This document shows positions 10,967 through 19,638 of a DNA stretch of 64,000 bases, piece by piece. The position numbers and the translations under genes were made by a program. The first letter of the stretch is position 1. Every line of letters starts with the position of its first letter. Below the pieces are notes generated by a model, which worked only from the letters and a program-made list of their open reading frames with translations, searched no databases and had not been told where the DNA came from. The DNA is from Paracoccus sp. SMMA_5_TC (GTDB taxonomy: Bacteria > Pseudomonadota > Alphaproteobacteria > Rhodobacterales > Rhodobacteraceae), in NCBI RefSeq assembly GCF_009696685.2, contig NZ_CP102357.1, forward strand, positions 77,169-141,168, given 5' to 3'.

Positions 10967-11532
10967 AGCCGGATCTTCGGCGCGGCGTCCTGCGCCCAGG
11001 CCAGGGTCTGGGGCCGGGCCTTGGCCAGGGCCTGCACCAGCATCCCGGTGATACCGGCCTTGAGCAGATCGCCGGGCACAAAGACCATCACCAGCACCAG
11101 CGCCTCGGACAGGGTCTTGCCGGTGACCAGCGCCAGCCCGGTTGCGCCCATGGCGTAAAGCACCACGATCCCGCCGATGACCGAGGCCAGCCCCGCCGCC
11201 AGCCCCACCGGGCGCAGGCGCAGCCGCTCGACCACCAGGCCGGTCACGAAGGCCGCCACCGGAAAGCCAAGCGCAAAGCCGGCCGTGGGCGAGGTGAACA
11301 CCCCAAGCCCGCCGCGACCCCCGGCCAGCAACGGCAGACCCAGCGCCACCAGCAGGATGAACAGCCCGGCCGCCGCCGCGCCGCGCCGCGCGCCCAGCAC
11401 CGCACCGGCCAGCATCACCCCCAACGTCTGCGCCGTGATCGGCACCCCAAAGCCCAGCGTGATCTGCGGCACCAGCCCCAGCGCCGCGATCATGGCGGCA
11501 AAAAGCGCAATCTGGGCAATATTACGTTCCAC
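10963..11532 (-). CDS. bioY: Biotin ECF transporter substrate-binding subunit BioY
   Basis: The integral membrane S-component that captures biotin. It has about six hydrophobic helices and the BioY core GVPITAQTLGVMLAGAVLG, with further family features in FTSPTAGFALGFP and VFVPGDLLK. GTG at 11532 was chosen as the start because AGGAGAG lies 5 bases upstream. An ATG at 11550 would add six residues and place that ribosome site inside the gene. The gene overlaps the end of bioN by 11 bases. It forms a BioMNY transporter with the two upstream genes. Confidence 0.93.
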   Translation of the reverse strand: MERNIAQIALFAAMIAALGLVPQITLGFGVPITAQTLGVMLAGAVLGARRGAAAAGLFILLVALGLPLLAGGRGGLGVFTSPTAGFALGFPVAAFVTGLVVERLRLRPVGLAAGLASVIGGIVVLYAMGATGLALVTGKTLSEALVLVMVFVPGDLLKAGITGMLVQALAKARPQTLAWAQDAAPKIRL

Positions 11533-12154
11533 GAGTTCTCTCCTGTTCATCGAAAGGTAGCGGGCCACCCCGCGCGCGCAAAGCTTCGCCGACATGATCG
11601 GCCTCGTCCAGAGCCTGCAACGTCAGCGGCAGGATCAGCCGCCATCCCGGCCGCCGCAGCGCCCGTGCCCGCCAGGCGGCGACCAGGTGCTGCGCACGCT
11701 GCACCAGCACCGGAGTAAAGCGGATGACCAGCGCGATGGCGGTCTCCAGCAGATGCGTGGGCAGGCCCAGCCGGCGCAGCGGCGCCAGCAGCCGGTGCAA
11801 GAGGTCGGTCAGCCGGTCCAGCGCCGTGGTCATCGTCACCAGATTGGCCAGCGCCACCAAACTGGTCATGCGCAGCGCAATCACCAGCCCGCCGCGCAGA
11901 TCGTCGGTCAGCGCGTGCCAGACCAGCACCACCGCGACAAAGGGCCAGACCAGGCGCAGCGCCGCCAGCCCGGCGCGGGCGAAATCCCGCCCCGGCAGCG
12001 CATAAAGCCCCAGCACCAGCGCCAAGGCCAAGGCCTGCACCACCGGGCTGTCGGTCAGGAACAGCCCGGTCGAGATCAGGCACAGCCCCGCCAGCTTGGC
12101 CCCCGCCGGCCAGTCATGCGCCCGCGTCCTAACGGGCGAGGTCAGCGAGATCAT
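11522..12154 (-). CDS. bioN: Biotin ECF transporter transmembrane subunit BioN (EcfT)
   Basis: The coupling membrane subunit of the BioMNY energy-coupling-factor transporter. The 210-residue protein has hydrophobic segments around residues 20-110 followed by an amphipathic cytoplasmic region with EcfT-type Ala-Arg-Ala coupling helices (AWRARALRR and GEALRARGG), which contact the ATPase. The ATG at 12154 lies inside the 3' end of bioM (26-base overlap) and has GGGGGA upstream. The longer open frame adds 70 residues that are only the shadow of bioM. Confidence 0.9.
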   Translation of the reverse strand: MISLTSPVRTRAHDWPAGAKLAGLCLISTGLFLTDSPVVQALALALVLGLYALPGRDFARAGLAALRLVWPFVAVVLVWHALTDDLRGGLVIALRMTSLVALANLVTMTTALDRLTDLLHRLLAPLRRLGLPTHLLETAIALVIRFTPVLVQRAQHLVAAWRARALRRPGWRLILPLTLQALDEADHVGEALRARGGPLPFDEQERTRGT

Positions 12155-12869
12155 CCTGATCCCCCAATCGCAGCATTTCGGCCTGAAACTCGGCCAGAAC
12201 CTCGGCCGGCGGACCCCGGCGCCGCAACCGCCCGGCCTCGAGCCAGCAGATATCGTCGTAATCGGCCAGATCGGCCGGATCGTGCGATACATGCAGCAGC
12301 CGCACCCCGGACCGATCCAGATGCCGCGCCAGTTGCCGGCGGGTGGCGATGTCCAGCCCCGCAAAGGGCTCGTCCAGGATCAGCAGCGCCGGGCGCATGG
12401 CCAGCACCGACATGATACACAGCAGATGCTTCTGGCCCTGCGACAATGCGCTGACCGGGGCTTGCAACCAGTGCCCGCGACCAAAGCGCGCCAGCACCGC
12501 CGCCGCCTCGGCATCCGCCTCGCTGCGGCTGGCGCCCAGCTGACGCAGGCCAAAGGCGATTTCCTCGCGCACGGTGGGAAAGATGATCTGATGCTCGGGG
12601 TTCTGAAACAGGATGCCCACGGTGCGCAGCGCCGCGGCGCGGTCGCGAAACACATCCACCCCACAGACCCGCAACTGCCCGGAGCTGGGCGCGACCAGCC
12701 CCGCCAGCAGCCGCGCCAGCGTGCTTTTGCCCGAACCGTTGCGGCCGACGATGCCGATGCGCCCCGCCTGCGATTGCAGGGTGATCCCAGACAGCACCTC
12801 GACGCCGTCCACCCGATAGCTCAGATCGTCCAGACGCACCGAATATCCGGCCGCCGTCCCCATCTGCAT
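12129..12869 (-). CDS. bioM: Biotin ECF transporter ATPase BioM
   Basis: A 246-residue ABC ATPase that powers biotin uptake. It has the Walker A motif GRNGSGKST, the Q-loop FQNPEHQI, the signature LSQGQKH, Walker B with its glutamate in LLILDEPFAGLD, and the H-loop HVSHD. It is the first gene of the leftward operon bioM-bioN-bioY-ligase-thiolase, in which every junction overlaps or nearly overlaps. A TTATAG half-site about 43 bases upstream is too weak to call a BioR operator. The start could instead be the Met two codons in. Confidence 0.93.
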   Translation of the reverse strand: MQMGTAAGYSVRLDDLSYRVDGVEVLSGITLQSQAGRIGIVGRNGSGKSTLARLLAGLVAPSSGQLRVCGVDVFRDRAAALRTVGILFQNPEHQIIFPTVREEIAFGLRQLGASRSEADAEAAAVLARFGRGHWLQAPVSALSQGQKHLLCIMSVLAMRPALLILDEPFAGLDIATRRQLARHLDRSGVRLLHVSHDPADLADYDDICWLEAGRLRRRGPPAEVLAEFQAEMLRLGDQDDLADLAR

Positions 12870-13112
12870 GCCGCGCCCCCCGCCGGCCCCGTGCCGATTG
12901 CCTGCCCGGGCTTATAGGGCGGGTCCGGCGCAAGCTCAACTTCTGCGGCGCAGCGGCGCGAAAAGGGGAAAAGCATCCGCCAGATCGCGGTGGGAAAGGA
13001 TGTTTTCCCGCCACGCCCGGCCCGGAAAAGATGCCCTGCCCCCTGCCGCAATTGACAAGCACCCGCTACAGGGCCGTGATGAATCTCATGAAGCCGAAGA
13101 TGAGGAGGAAAC

Positions 13113-14588
13113 ATGAGCTCTGCAGAAATCGAGCAGTTCCTGGGGTGGCTCGGCGGCATCGTCTGGGGCCCCTATCTGCTGATCCCGCTGTTGCTGGGCA
13201 CCGGGCTGTATCTGACCTTTCGCCTGGGGGGTATCCAGTTCCTGCGCCTGGGCGCGGCGCTGCGCCTGGGCCTGCTGAAACGCCACGACGATGACGCCTC
13301 GGGCGACATCTCGCAATTCCAGGCGCTGACGACGGCGCTGGCGGCCACCGTCGGCACCGGCAATATCGTCGGCGTGGCCACCGCCATCAGCATCGGCGGG
13401 CCGGGGGCGCTGTTCTGGATGTGGGTCACCGCCCTGCTGGGAATGGCCTCGAAATATTCCGAGGCCTTTCTGGGCGTGCGCTTTCGCGTCACCGATGCCG
13501 CGGGCGAGAAATCGGGCGGCCCGCAATACTATCTGGAACGCGGCATCCCCGGCGGCTTCGGCAAGTTCCTGGCGCTGTCCTTCGCAGTATTTGCCGTCTG
13601 TGCCTGTTTCGGCATCGGCAACATGACCCAGGGCAATTCCATCGCCTCGAACCTCAGCAACAGCTTTCAGGTGCCGACCTGGATCACGGGCGCGGTGCTG
13701 GCCGGCATGACGCTGCTGGTGCTGGTCGGCGGCATCAGGTCGATCGGCACCGTCACCGCGGCGCTGGTGCCGGTGATGATCGTCTTTTATGTGCTGGGGG
13801 CGCTTTACATCCTGCTGGCCAACATCACGGCCGTGCCGGGGGCGATCGGACAGGTGTTCGCCTCGGCCTTCACCGGCAGTTCGGCGGTGGGCGGCTTTGT
13901 CGGCTCGACCATCATGATCGCCGTGCAATACGGCGTGGCCCGCGGCATCTTCTCGAACGAGTCCGGCATGGGTTCGGCCGCCATCGCCGCGGCCTCGGCC
14001 CAGACCACGCATCCGGTGCGGCAGGGGCTGGTGTCGATGACCCAGACCTTTATCGACACCATCATCGTCGTGACCTGCACCGGGCTGGTGCTGATCACCA
14101 CCGGCGTCTGGGCCCAGACCGATCCGCAGACCGGGGCGCAGATCTCGCCCGCGATCATGACGGGCACCGCCTTCAGCCACGGCCTGCCGGGCAACTGGGG
14201 GCACTGGATCGTCACCGTGGGGCTGGTGATGTTTGCCTATTCCACCATCCTGGGCTGGGCCTATTACGGCGAGCGCAACGTCGAGCGTCTGGCCGGCCGC
14301 GCTTGGGTGATGCCGTTCCGGGTGCTGTTTTCGGCCGTGGTCTATATCGGCTGCACGGTGCAGCTGGGCGTGGTCTGGAACTTCTCGGACGTGATGAACG
14401 GGCTGATGGCGATTCCCAACCTGATCGGGCTTCTGGCCCTTTCCGGGCTGATCGCGCGCGAGACCAATTTCTACCTCAAGCACGATCCGCGGCTGGAAGC
14501 CAGCCGCGCCGAGATCGAGGCCTTCATGCAGGGCGACAAGGGCTGGGAGGACTGGAAGAACTCCGAAGCGACCGTGGTGCATCGCTGA
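13113..14588 (+). CDS. Alanine/glycine:cation symporter (AGCS family)
   Basis: A sodium- or proton-coupled small amino acid symporter with about 10 or more membrane helices. Family signatures are ATVGTGNIVGVATAISIGGPGALFW (read as separate short blocks), FSNESGMGSAAIAAASA, and the C-terminal GWAYYGERNVE. GAGGAGG five bases before the ATG fixes the start. The length of 491 residues is usual. It stands alone, followed by a clear terminator, so it is probably monocistronic. Specificity between alanine and glycine cannot be decided from sequence. Confidence 0.93.
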   Translation: MSSAEIEQFLGWLGGIVWGPYLLIPLLLGTGLYLTFRLGGIQFLRLGAALRLGLLKRHDDDASGDISQFQALTTALAATVGTGNIVGVATAISIGGPGALFWMWVTALLGMASKYSEAFLGVRFRVTDAAGEKSGGPQYYLERGIPGGFGKFLALSFAVFAVCACFGIGNMTQGNSIASNLSNSFQVPTWITGAVLAGMTLLVLVGGIRSIGTVTAALVPVMIVFYVLGALYILLANITAVPGAIGQVFASAFTGSSAVGGFVGSTIMIAVQYGVARGIFSNESGMGSAAIAAASAQTTHPVRQGLVSMTQTFIDTIIVVTCTGLVLITTGVWAQTDPQTGAQISPAIMTGTAFSHGLPGNWGHWIVTVGLVMFAYSTILGWAYYGERNVERLAGRAWVMPFRVLFSAVVYIGCTVQLGVVWNFSDVMNGLMAIPNLIGLLALSGLIARETNFYLKHDPRLEASRAEIEAFMQGDKGWEDWKNSEATVVHR

Positions 14589-14606
14589 AGGGGCACACAA
14601 TCAACG

Positions 14607-14635
14607 GGGGTCGGCCGCAGGGCCGGCCCCTTTTT
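14607..14635 (+). terminator. Rho-independent terminator after the AGCS symporter
   Basis: A 10-bp stem (GGGGTCGGCC with GGCCGGCCCC, including one G-T pair) closes a GCAG tetraloop at 14607-14630 and is followed directly by five T residues. It lies 19 bases past the symporter stop codon. Confidence 0.92.
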
Positions 14636-14640
14636 CATTT

Positions 14641-14953
14641 GCATCGGCCGATTGATAGGGAAACGTAAACAATTTATTAGAATAATGAATTTGCCCTATC
14701 AAAAGCTTTCCCTCTAACCTTGGCTTACGGCCAGGGAAGTTTCAGGGATGGGGTCGCAATCTTTCCCTTCTTTCCCGCATGTTACCGGCTGGCAGCGCCC
14801 GCGAGGGGGAACTGTCAACGGCTGCCGTGCCGACCCCCAGCCAGGGGAGTATCGGAGCGGCCTGATCACGACGGCAACGACAAAGCCGCCGCCGCGGGTG
14901 CTTGCGCCCTGGGGCCGGGTGGGCGGCGCATAACCATCCAAGGGAGGATGACC
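14641..14953 (+). promoter_or_regulatory. Upstream region of the nucleoside ABC operon, with long inverted repeat
   Basis: No gene is visible in this stretch. It contains a perfect 9-bp inverted repeat, TTGATAGGG at 14652-14660 and CCCTATCAA at 14694-14702, enclosing an AT-rich 33-base spacer. The left arm is part of CCGATTGATA (14648-14657), whose reverse complement TATCAATCGG recurs at 22168-22177 in front of the NCS2 permease and LysR pair. This suggests a shared regulator or a DNA-looping operator. AAGGGAGG at 14940-14947 is the ribosome site of the next gene. Confidence 0.5.
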
Positions 14954-15940
14954 GTGTTTGATTCCGCAATTCGCCGCCGGCTGCTGCCGGGTGTCCTGTC
15001 CTGCGCGATGATCGCCCTGGGCGCCGGCGGTGCCCTGGCCGAGGAGCTCAAGATGGGGCTGCTGGTGCCGGGCAGCGTGTCCGAGGAAGGCTGGAACCGC
15101 ATCGGCTACAACGCGCTGAAGGGCGTCGAGGAGCAGCTGGGCGCCAAGGTCAGCTATGTCGAGCTGCAACAGAACCCGGCCTCGTTCGAAAAGGCGTTCC
15201 GCGATTATGCCAGCCAGGGCTATCAGGTCATCCTGGGCCATGGCTTCGAGTTCCAGGACGCGGCGCTGGACGTGGCCGAGGATTATCCCGACACCTGGTT
15301 CCTGATCTCGTCGAGCGGCATCCATGAGGGCAAGGTGATCGGGCTGAACACCGACACCAGCCAGCCGTTCTATCTGATGGGGGTCATCGCCGCCAGAATG
15401 GGCAAGAAGGCCGGCCTTGTCGGCGGCATGGAGATCCCCCCGATTCAGGAAGCCTTCGCGGGCTTCAAGGCCGGGGCGCGCAGCGTCAACCCCGACTTCC
15501 CGATCAGCGAGGCCTATATCGGCAATTTCACCGACACCACCGCCACCAAGGAGGCAGCCCTCAGCATGATCGCGCAAGGCGCCGATTTCGTGGTGCCGAA
15601 TGCCTCGGGCGCAACCGTCGGGGCCTATCAGGCCATCGCCGAATCGGGCAAGGACGTGCGCACCTTCAGCATCTTCAGCGATTTCACCGAGGTGGCGCCC
15701 AACAACATCCTGGGTCTTTACGTGGCCGATTACGCCCAGGGCGTGGTCGAGGTGGTGCGCAACATCCGCGAGGGTAATCCACCGGAATCGAACGTCGTCT
15801 TCGGGTTGAAAGATCCCAAGGTGATCCGCTTCGATTTCCGAAACGATGCGCCGGTGACCGTCCCCGAGGACATCCGCGCCGAGGTGACGGCCGTCGCCAA
15901 TGACATCGCCGCGGGCAAGATCGACACCATGCCGCAATAA
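14954..15940 (+). CDS. BMP-family nucleoside ABC transporter, substrate-binding protein
   Basis: A periplasmic binding protein of the BmpA/PnrA family, whose members bind purine nucleosides. A signal peptide (RRRLLPGVLSCAMIALGAGG then ALA) precedes the mature part starting near EELKMGLL. The family features KMGLLVPGSVSEEGWNRIGY, LGHGFEFQDAA and the later GNFTDTTATKEAA are visible. The GTG at 14954 is preferred because AGGGAGG ends 6 bases before it; the ATG at 14948 abuts that site too closely. It is first of four genes (binding protein, two permeases, ATPase) that make a complete importer. Confidence 0.92.
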   Translation: MFDSAIRRRLLPGVLSCAMIALGAGGALAEELKMGLLVPGSVSEEGWNRIGYNALKGVEEQLGAKVSYVELQQNPASFEKAFRDYASQGYQVILGHGFEFQDAALDVAEDYPDTWFLISSSGIHEGKVIGLNTDTSQPFYLMGVIAARMGKKAGLVGGMEIPPIQEAFAGFKAGARSVNPDFPISEAYIGNFTDTTATKEAALSMIAQGADFVVPNASGATVGAYQAIAESGKDVRTFSIFSDFTEVAPNNILGLYVADYAQGVVEVVRNIREGNPPESNVVFGLKDPKVIRFDFRNDAPVTVPEDIRAEVTAVANDIAAGKIDTMPQ

Positions 15941-16000
15941 GGCGTCGATGCCGCCGACCCGGGTCGGCGGCTCCCTCCCTCTGGGCAGAAAGGGTTTACC

Positions 16001-17092
16001 ATGACGCAGATCGAACAGGACGGGCGCAGTCTCTGCGGCCCGAACCCGCTGCGCCGCGCGGCTAGGGGCTTGCGCCGCATCGCGCTGGCCGCAGCCTATC
16101 CGCTGGCGGCGGTGGCCATCGCGCTGGCTTTCGGGGCGCTGCTGCTGGCCGTGAACGGCTACAATGGTGGGGACGTCATCGACCTGATGCTGATCGGAGT
16201 GTTTCAGGATTTCCGCTCGATCTCCGAGGTGCTGCTGAAGGCGGTGCCGCTGATCCTGATCGGGGCCGGGTTGTGCGTGGCCTTTCGCTGCCAGATGTGG
16301 AACATCGGCGCCGAGGGGCAGCTTTACGCGGGCGCGGTCTGTGCCACGCTGGCGGGCACCAGCCTGCCCGGGCTGAGCCCATGGCTTTACGTGCCGCTGA
16401 TCATGCTGGCGGGTGCGCTTGGCGGCGCCTTCTGGGCCGGTATCGCCGGCTGGCTCAAGGTGCGTTTTCAGGCCAGCGAGATCGTCACCACCATCATGCT
16501 GAACTATATCGCGCTGATCGGCACCAGCTATCTGGTCACCGGCCCGATGAAGGACAGCCGCGCGGCCTATCCGCAATCGGCCAGGCTGCTGCGCGAATCC
16601 TGGATCCCCGACCTGATCCCCGGCACCCGCTTGCATATCGGCATCCTGGTCGCGCTGGCGCTGGCCGTCGCGCTATATGTATTCCTGTATCGGTCCAGCG
16701 CCGGTTACGGGCTGCGCGTGGTCGGCACGAATGCCCATGCCGCGCGCTATGCCGGCATGAATGCGGGCCGCAACATGATGATCGCCATGTGCATCAGCGG
16801 CGCCATGGCCGGCCTTGCCGGCGCCTTCGAGGTCGCGGGCGTGACCCACAGGCTTTATCAGAACATCTCGCCCGGCTACGGCTTCGAGGGCATCGCGGTC
16901 GCGCTGCTGGCCGCCAACAACCCGCTGGGGGCGATCCTGTCCGGCGGCCTGTTCGCGGTGCTGCGATCGGGGTCGGAACTGATGCAGATCACATCGCAGG
17001 TGCCGCAGGTGCTGGTCTCGGTCATCCAGGGCATCGTCATCCTGTCGGTCGTCAGCTTTGCCGCGCTGCGGCTGCGGCCCGGACGGCACTGA
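16001..17092 (+). CDS. Nucleoside ABC transporter permease 1
   Basis: A 363-residue inner-membrane permease with about nine to ten helices, of the branched BPD_transp_2 type used by BMP-family importers. The segment MWNIGAEGQLYAGAV and the cytoplasmic coupling loop GLRVVGTNAHAARYAG are characteristic, as is the later GFEGIAVALLAANNPLG. AAAGGG lies eight bases upstream of the ATG. It pairs with the second permease 13 bases downstream. Confidence 0.92.
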   Translation: MTQIEQDGRSLCGPNPLRRAARGLRRIALAAAYPLAAVAIALAFGALLLAVNGYNGGDVIDLMLIGVFQDFRSISEVLLKAVPLILIGAGLCVAFRCQMWNIGAEGQLYAGAVCATLAGTSLPGLSPWLYVPLIMLAGALGGAFWAGIAGWLKVRFQASEIVTTIMLNYIALIGTSYLVTGPMKDSRAAYPQSARLLRESWIPDLIPGTRLHIGILVALALAVALYVFLYRSSAGYGLRVVGTNAHAARYAGMNAGRNMMIAMCISGAMAGLAGAFEVAGVTHRLYQNISPGYGFEGIAVALLAANNPLGAILSGGLFAVLRSGSELMQITSQVPQVLVSVIQGIVILSVVSFAALRLRPGRH

Positions 17093-17105
17093 AGGGAAAC
17101 CTCGC

Positions 17106-18038
17106 ATGGACAACATCATTTTCCTGAGCTTCCTGGCCACGCTGATCGGCGCGGCATGGCGCCTGGCCACGCCGCTGATCTTCGCCTCGATCGGCGAGGT
17201 GATCTCGGAACGGGCCGGGGTGCTGAACATCGGCATCGAAGGCACGATGGCCATGGGCGCATTCTGCGGCTTTGCCGCCACCTTCGCCACCGGCAGCCTG
17301 CCGCTGGGGCTGGCGGCCGGGGTGGCCGCCGGTCTGCTGTTCGGGCTGATCTTTGCCTTCTTCGCCATCACCATCAAGGCCGACCAGATCGTGGTCGGAG
17401 CGGCCATCAACCTGCTGGGCCTGGGGCTGACCGCGTTCCTGTTCCGCGCCTATTACGTCTCGACCGGGCGCGGGGTGGAAATCGCCCGCCCCATCGACAT
17501 CCCCTGGCTCAGCGACCTGCCCTATCTGGGCGAGGCGCTGTTTCGCCAGAACCTGATCGTTTACAGCACCATTCCGGCGGTGATCCTGGCGGCGATCCTG
17601 CTCAATCGCACCTCCTTCGGGCTGACGCTGCGGGCAACGGGCGATCATCCCAAGGCGGTCGATGTCGCCGGGCGCAGCGTGGCGCTGTATCGCTATGGCG
17701 CGGTGCTGATCGGCAGCGCGCTGGCCGGGCTGGGCGGCGCCTTCCTGACGCTGGGCCATTCCAACCAGTTCGTCGAAGGGATCACCTCGGGGCGCGGCTT
17801 CATCGCGCTGGCGGTGGTGGTCTTTGCCCGCTGGTCGCCGGTCGGGGCCTTCTTCGTGTCGCTGCTGTTCGGGGTGTTCTATGCGCTGCAGCTGCAATTG
17901 CAGGCGCAACCGATGCTGAACATTCCCTATCAGGCGCTGCAAGTGCTGCCCTATGTGATGACGATCCTGGCGCTGGTGCTGGTGCGCGGCAAGAACGTCG
18001 CCCCGCGCAAGCTGGGCATCCCCTATGGCGAAAGGTAG
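17106..18038 (+). CDS. Nucleoside ABC transporter permease 2
   Basis: A 310-residue permease of the same family. Its N-terminus has SIGEVISERAGVLNIGIEGTM (quoted in part), and the coupling loop is LRATGDHPKAVDVAG. RGFIALAVVVFARWSPVGA near the C-terminus is the usual translocation-path segment. The start at 17106 has AAGGGAAA upstream; the longer frame starting at 17058 adds 16 residues that overlap permease 1. The stop codon is 4 bases before the ATPase start. Confidence 0.92.
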   Translation: MDNIIFLSFLATLIGAAWRLATPLIFASIGEVISERAGVLNIGIEGTMAMGAFCGFAATFATGSLPLGLAAGVAAGLLFGLIFAFFAITIKADQIVVGAAINLLGLGLTAFLFRAYYVSTGRGVEIARPIDIPWLSDLPYLGEALFRQNLIVYSTIPAVILAAILLNRTSFGLTLRATGDHPKAVDVAGRSVALYRYGAVLIGSALAGLGGAFLTLGHSNQFVEGITSGRGFIALAVVVFARWSPVGAFFVSLLFGVFYALQLQLQAQPMLNIPYQALQVLPYVMTILALVLVRGKNVAPRKLGIPYGER

Positions 18039-18042
18039 AGAA

Positions 18043-19587
18043 ATGACCGCCGAAACCTTTCTCAAGATGGACAATATCCACAAGTCCTTTGGCGATCTGG
18101 TGGTCAGCGCCGGCGTCACGCTGGAGGTCGAGCAGGGCGAGATCCACGCCCTGCTGGGCGAGAACGGCGCCGGCAAGAGCGTGCTGATGAGCATCCTGTG
18201 CGGCATCCTGCGCCCCAACAGCGGCCAGATCATCTATCGCGGCCAGCCGCTGAACATCAGCTCCCCGCGCGAGGCCAGCCGCCACCGCATCGGCATGGTG
18301 CATCAGCATTTCATGCTGGTGCCGAACCTGACGGTGGCGGAAAACTATGTGCTGGGCCAGGGCACGCCGCTGCGGCTGATCCGCGACATGGGCGCGGTCC
18401 ATGCCCGCATCCGCGAATTGTCCGACCGCTACGGCCTGGACGTGCGCCCCGATGCGGTCATCGAGGATCTTTCGGTCGGCGAACAGCAACGGGTCGAGAT
18501 CCTCAAGGTGCTGTTTCACGGCGCCGAACTGCTGGTTCTGGACGAACCGACCGCCGTGCTGACCCCGCAGGAAACCGACCGGCTGCTGGTGCTGATGCGC
18601 GACCTGGTCGCCGACGGCAAGACCATCATCTTCATTTCGCACAAGCTTGACGAGGTGATGCGCGTCAGCGACCGCATCAGCGTCATGCGCGACTGCCGGG
18701 TGGTGCATACCACCCGCGTGCAGGACACCGACCCGCGCGAACTGGCGCGGCTGATGGTGGGGCGCGACGTGCTGATGGAACTGCCCCGCGCCCCGGCACG
18801 CCCCGGCGCCCCGGTCCTTGAGCTGCGCGGGCTGAACTGTCGCAACGATCTGGGTCTGCAGGCGCTGCATGACATCGACCTGACCGTGCATCGCGGCGAG
18901 ATCGTCGGCATCGCCGGGGTGTCGGGCAATGGCCAGACCGAACTGGCGCTGGCGCTGGCCGGCCTGCTGCCGATCGATTCGGGGCAGGTTCTGCTGAACG
19001 GCGAGGATGTCACCGGCCTCGGCCCGGCACAGATCAACGCACGTTCCTTTGCCCATGTGCCCGAGGACCGGCACAAGATGGGCGTGCTGCTGCCGATGTC
19101 GCTGTCCGAAAACGCCATCCTGCACAGCTATGATCAGCCGCCGTTTTCCCGTCGGGGACTGTTGCAGCGGGCGCAGATCGGTGCCCATACGCGCGAACTG
19201 ATCGCCCGTTTCCGCGTCAAGACCCCGGACGAGAACCAGGCGATCGGCAACCTGTCGGGCGGCAATCAGCAAAAGCTGGTGGTGGCCCGCGAACTGGCCC
19301 GCAACCCCGATTTCATCCTGGTCAGCCAGCTGACCCGCGGCATCGACATCGGCGCCATCGAGTTCATCCTGCAGGAAATGCTGCGCCAGCGCGACAGCGG
19401 CCGCGGCATCCTGCTGATCTCGACCGAACTCGAGGAACTGTTCGCGGTCAGCGATCGTATCCTGGTGATGTGCCACGGCCAGATCCTGGGCGAGGTGCCC
19501 GCCGACCGCAGCCGGCTGGAAGAGGTCGGGCTGATGATGGCCGGCCAAAGGCCGGACGGGGCGCATCATGCCGCGCCCGCAGGCTGA
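18043..19587 (+). CDS. Nucleoside ABC transporter ATPase with two nucleotide-binding domains
   Basis: A 514-residue double ATPase like those of BMP-type and monosaccharide importers. Domain 1 has Walker A GENGAGKSV, the Q-loop MVHQHFMLV, the signature LSVGEQQR and Walker B LLVLDEPTAVL. Domain 2 (from about 265) has the degenerate P-loop GVSGNGQTE, the signature LSGGNQQK and LVSQLTRGIDIG where a Walker B would be, so it is probably a weak or inactive hydrolysis site, as is common in this family. The start at 18043 has AAAGGTAGAG upstream. It closes the four-gene importer operon; a LysR gene follows. Confidence 0.93.
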   Translation: MTAETFLKMDNIHKSFGDLVVSAGVTLEVEQGEIHALLGENGAGKSVLMSILCGILRPNSGQIIYRGQPLNISSPREASRHRIGMVHQHFMLVPNLTVAENYVLGQGTPLRLIRDMGAVHARIRELSDRYGLDVRPDAVIEDLSVGEQQRVEILKVLFHGAELLVLDEPTAVLTPQETDRLLVLMRDLVADGKTIIFISHKLDEVMRVSDRISVMRDCRVVHTTRVQDTDPRELARLMVGRDVLMELPRAPARPGAPVLELRGLNCRNDLGLQALHDIDLTVHRGEIVGIAGVSGNGQTELALALAGLLPIDSGQVLLNGEDVTGLGPAQINARSFAHVPEDRHKMGVLLPMSLSENAILHSYDQPPFSRRGLLQRAQIGAHTRELIARFRVKTPDENQAIGNLSGGNQQKLVVARELARNPDFILVSQLTRGIDIGAIEFILQEMLRQRDSGRGILLISTELEELFAVSDRILVMCHGQILGEVPADRSRLEEVGLMMAGQRPDGAHHAAPAG

Positions 19588-19638
19588 GACGCACCCCGCC
19601 ACAACGACGGCAGGTCCGAAAGCGGCGTGGGGGGCACC

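Noticed and set aside
12912..12917. TTATAG as a BioR operator upstream of bioM
   Set aside because: Only one half of the TTATAGATAA-type palindrome is present; the other half is GC-rich, so the match is too weak to claim.
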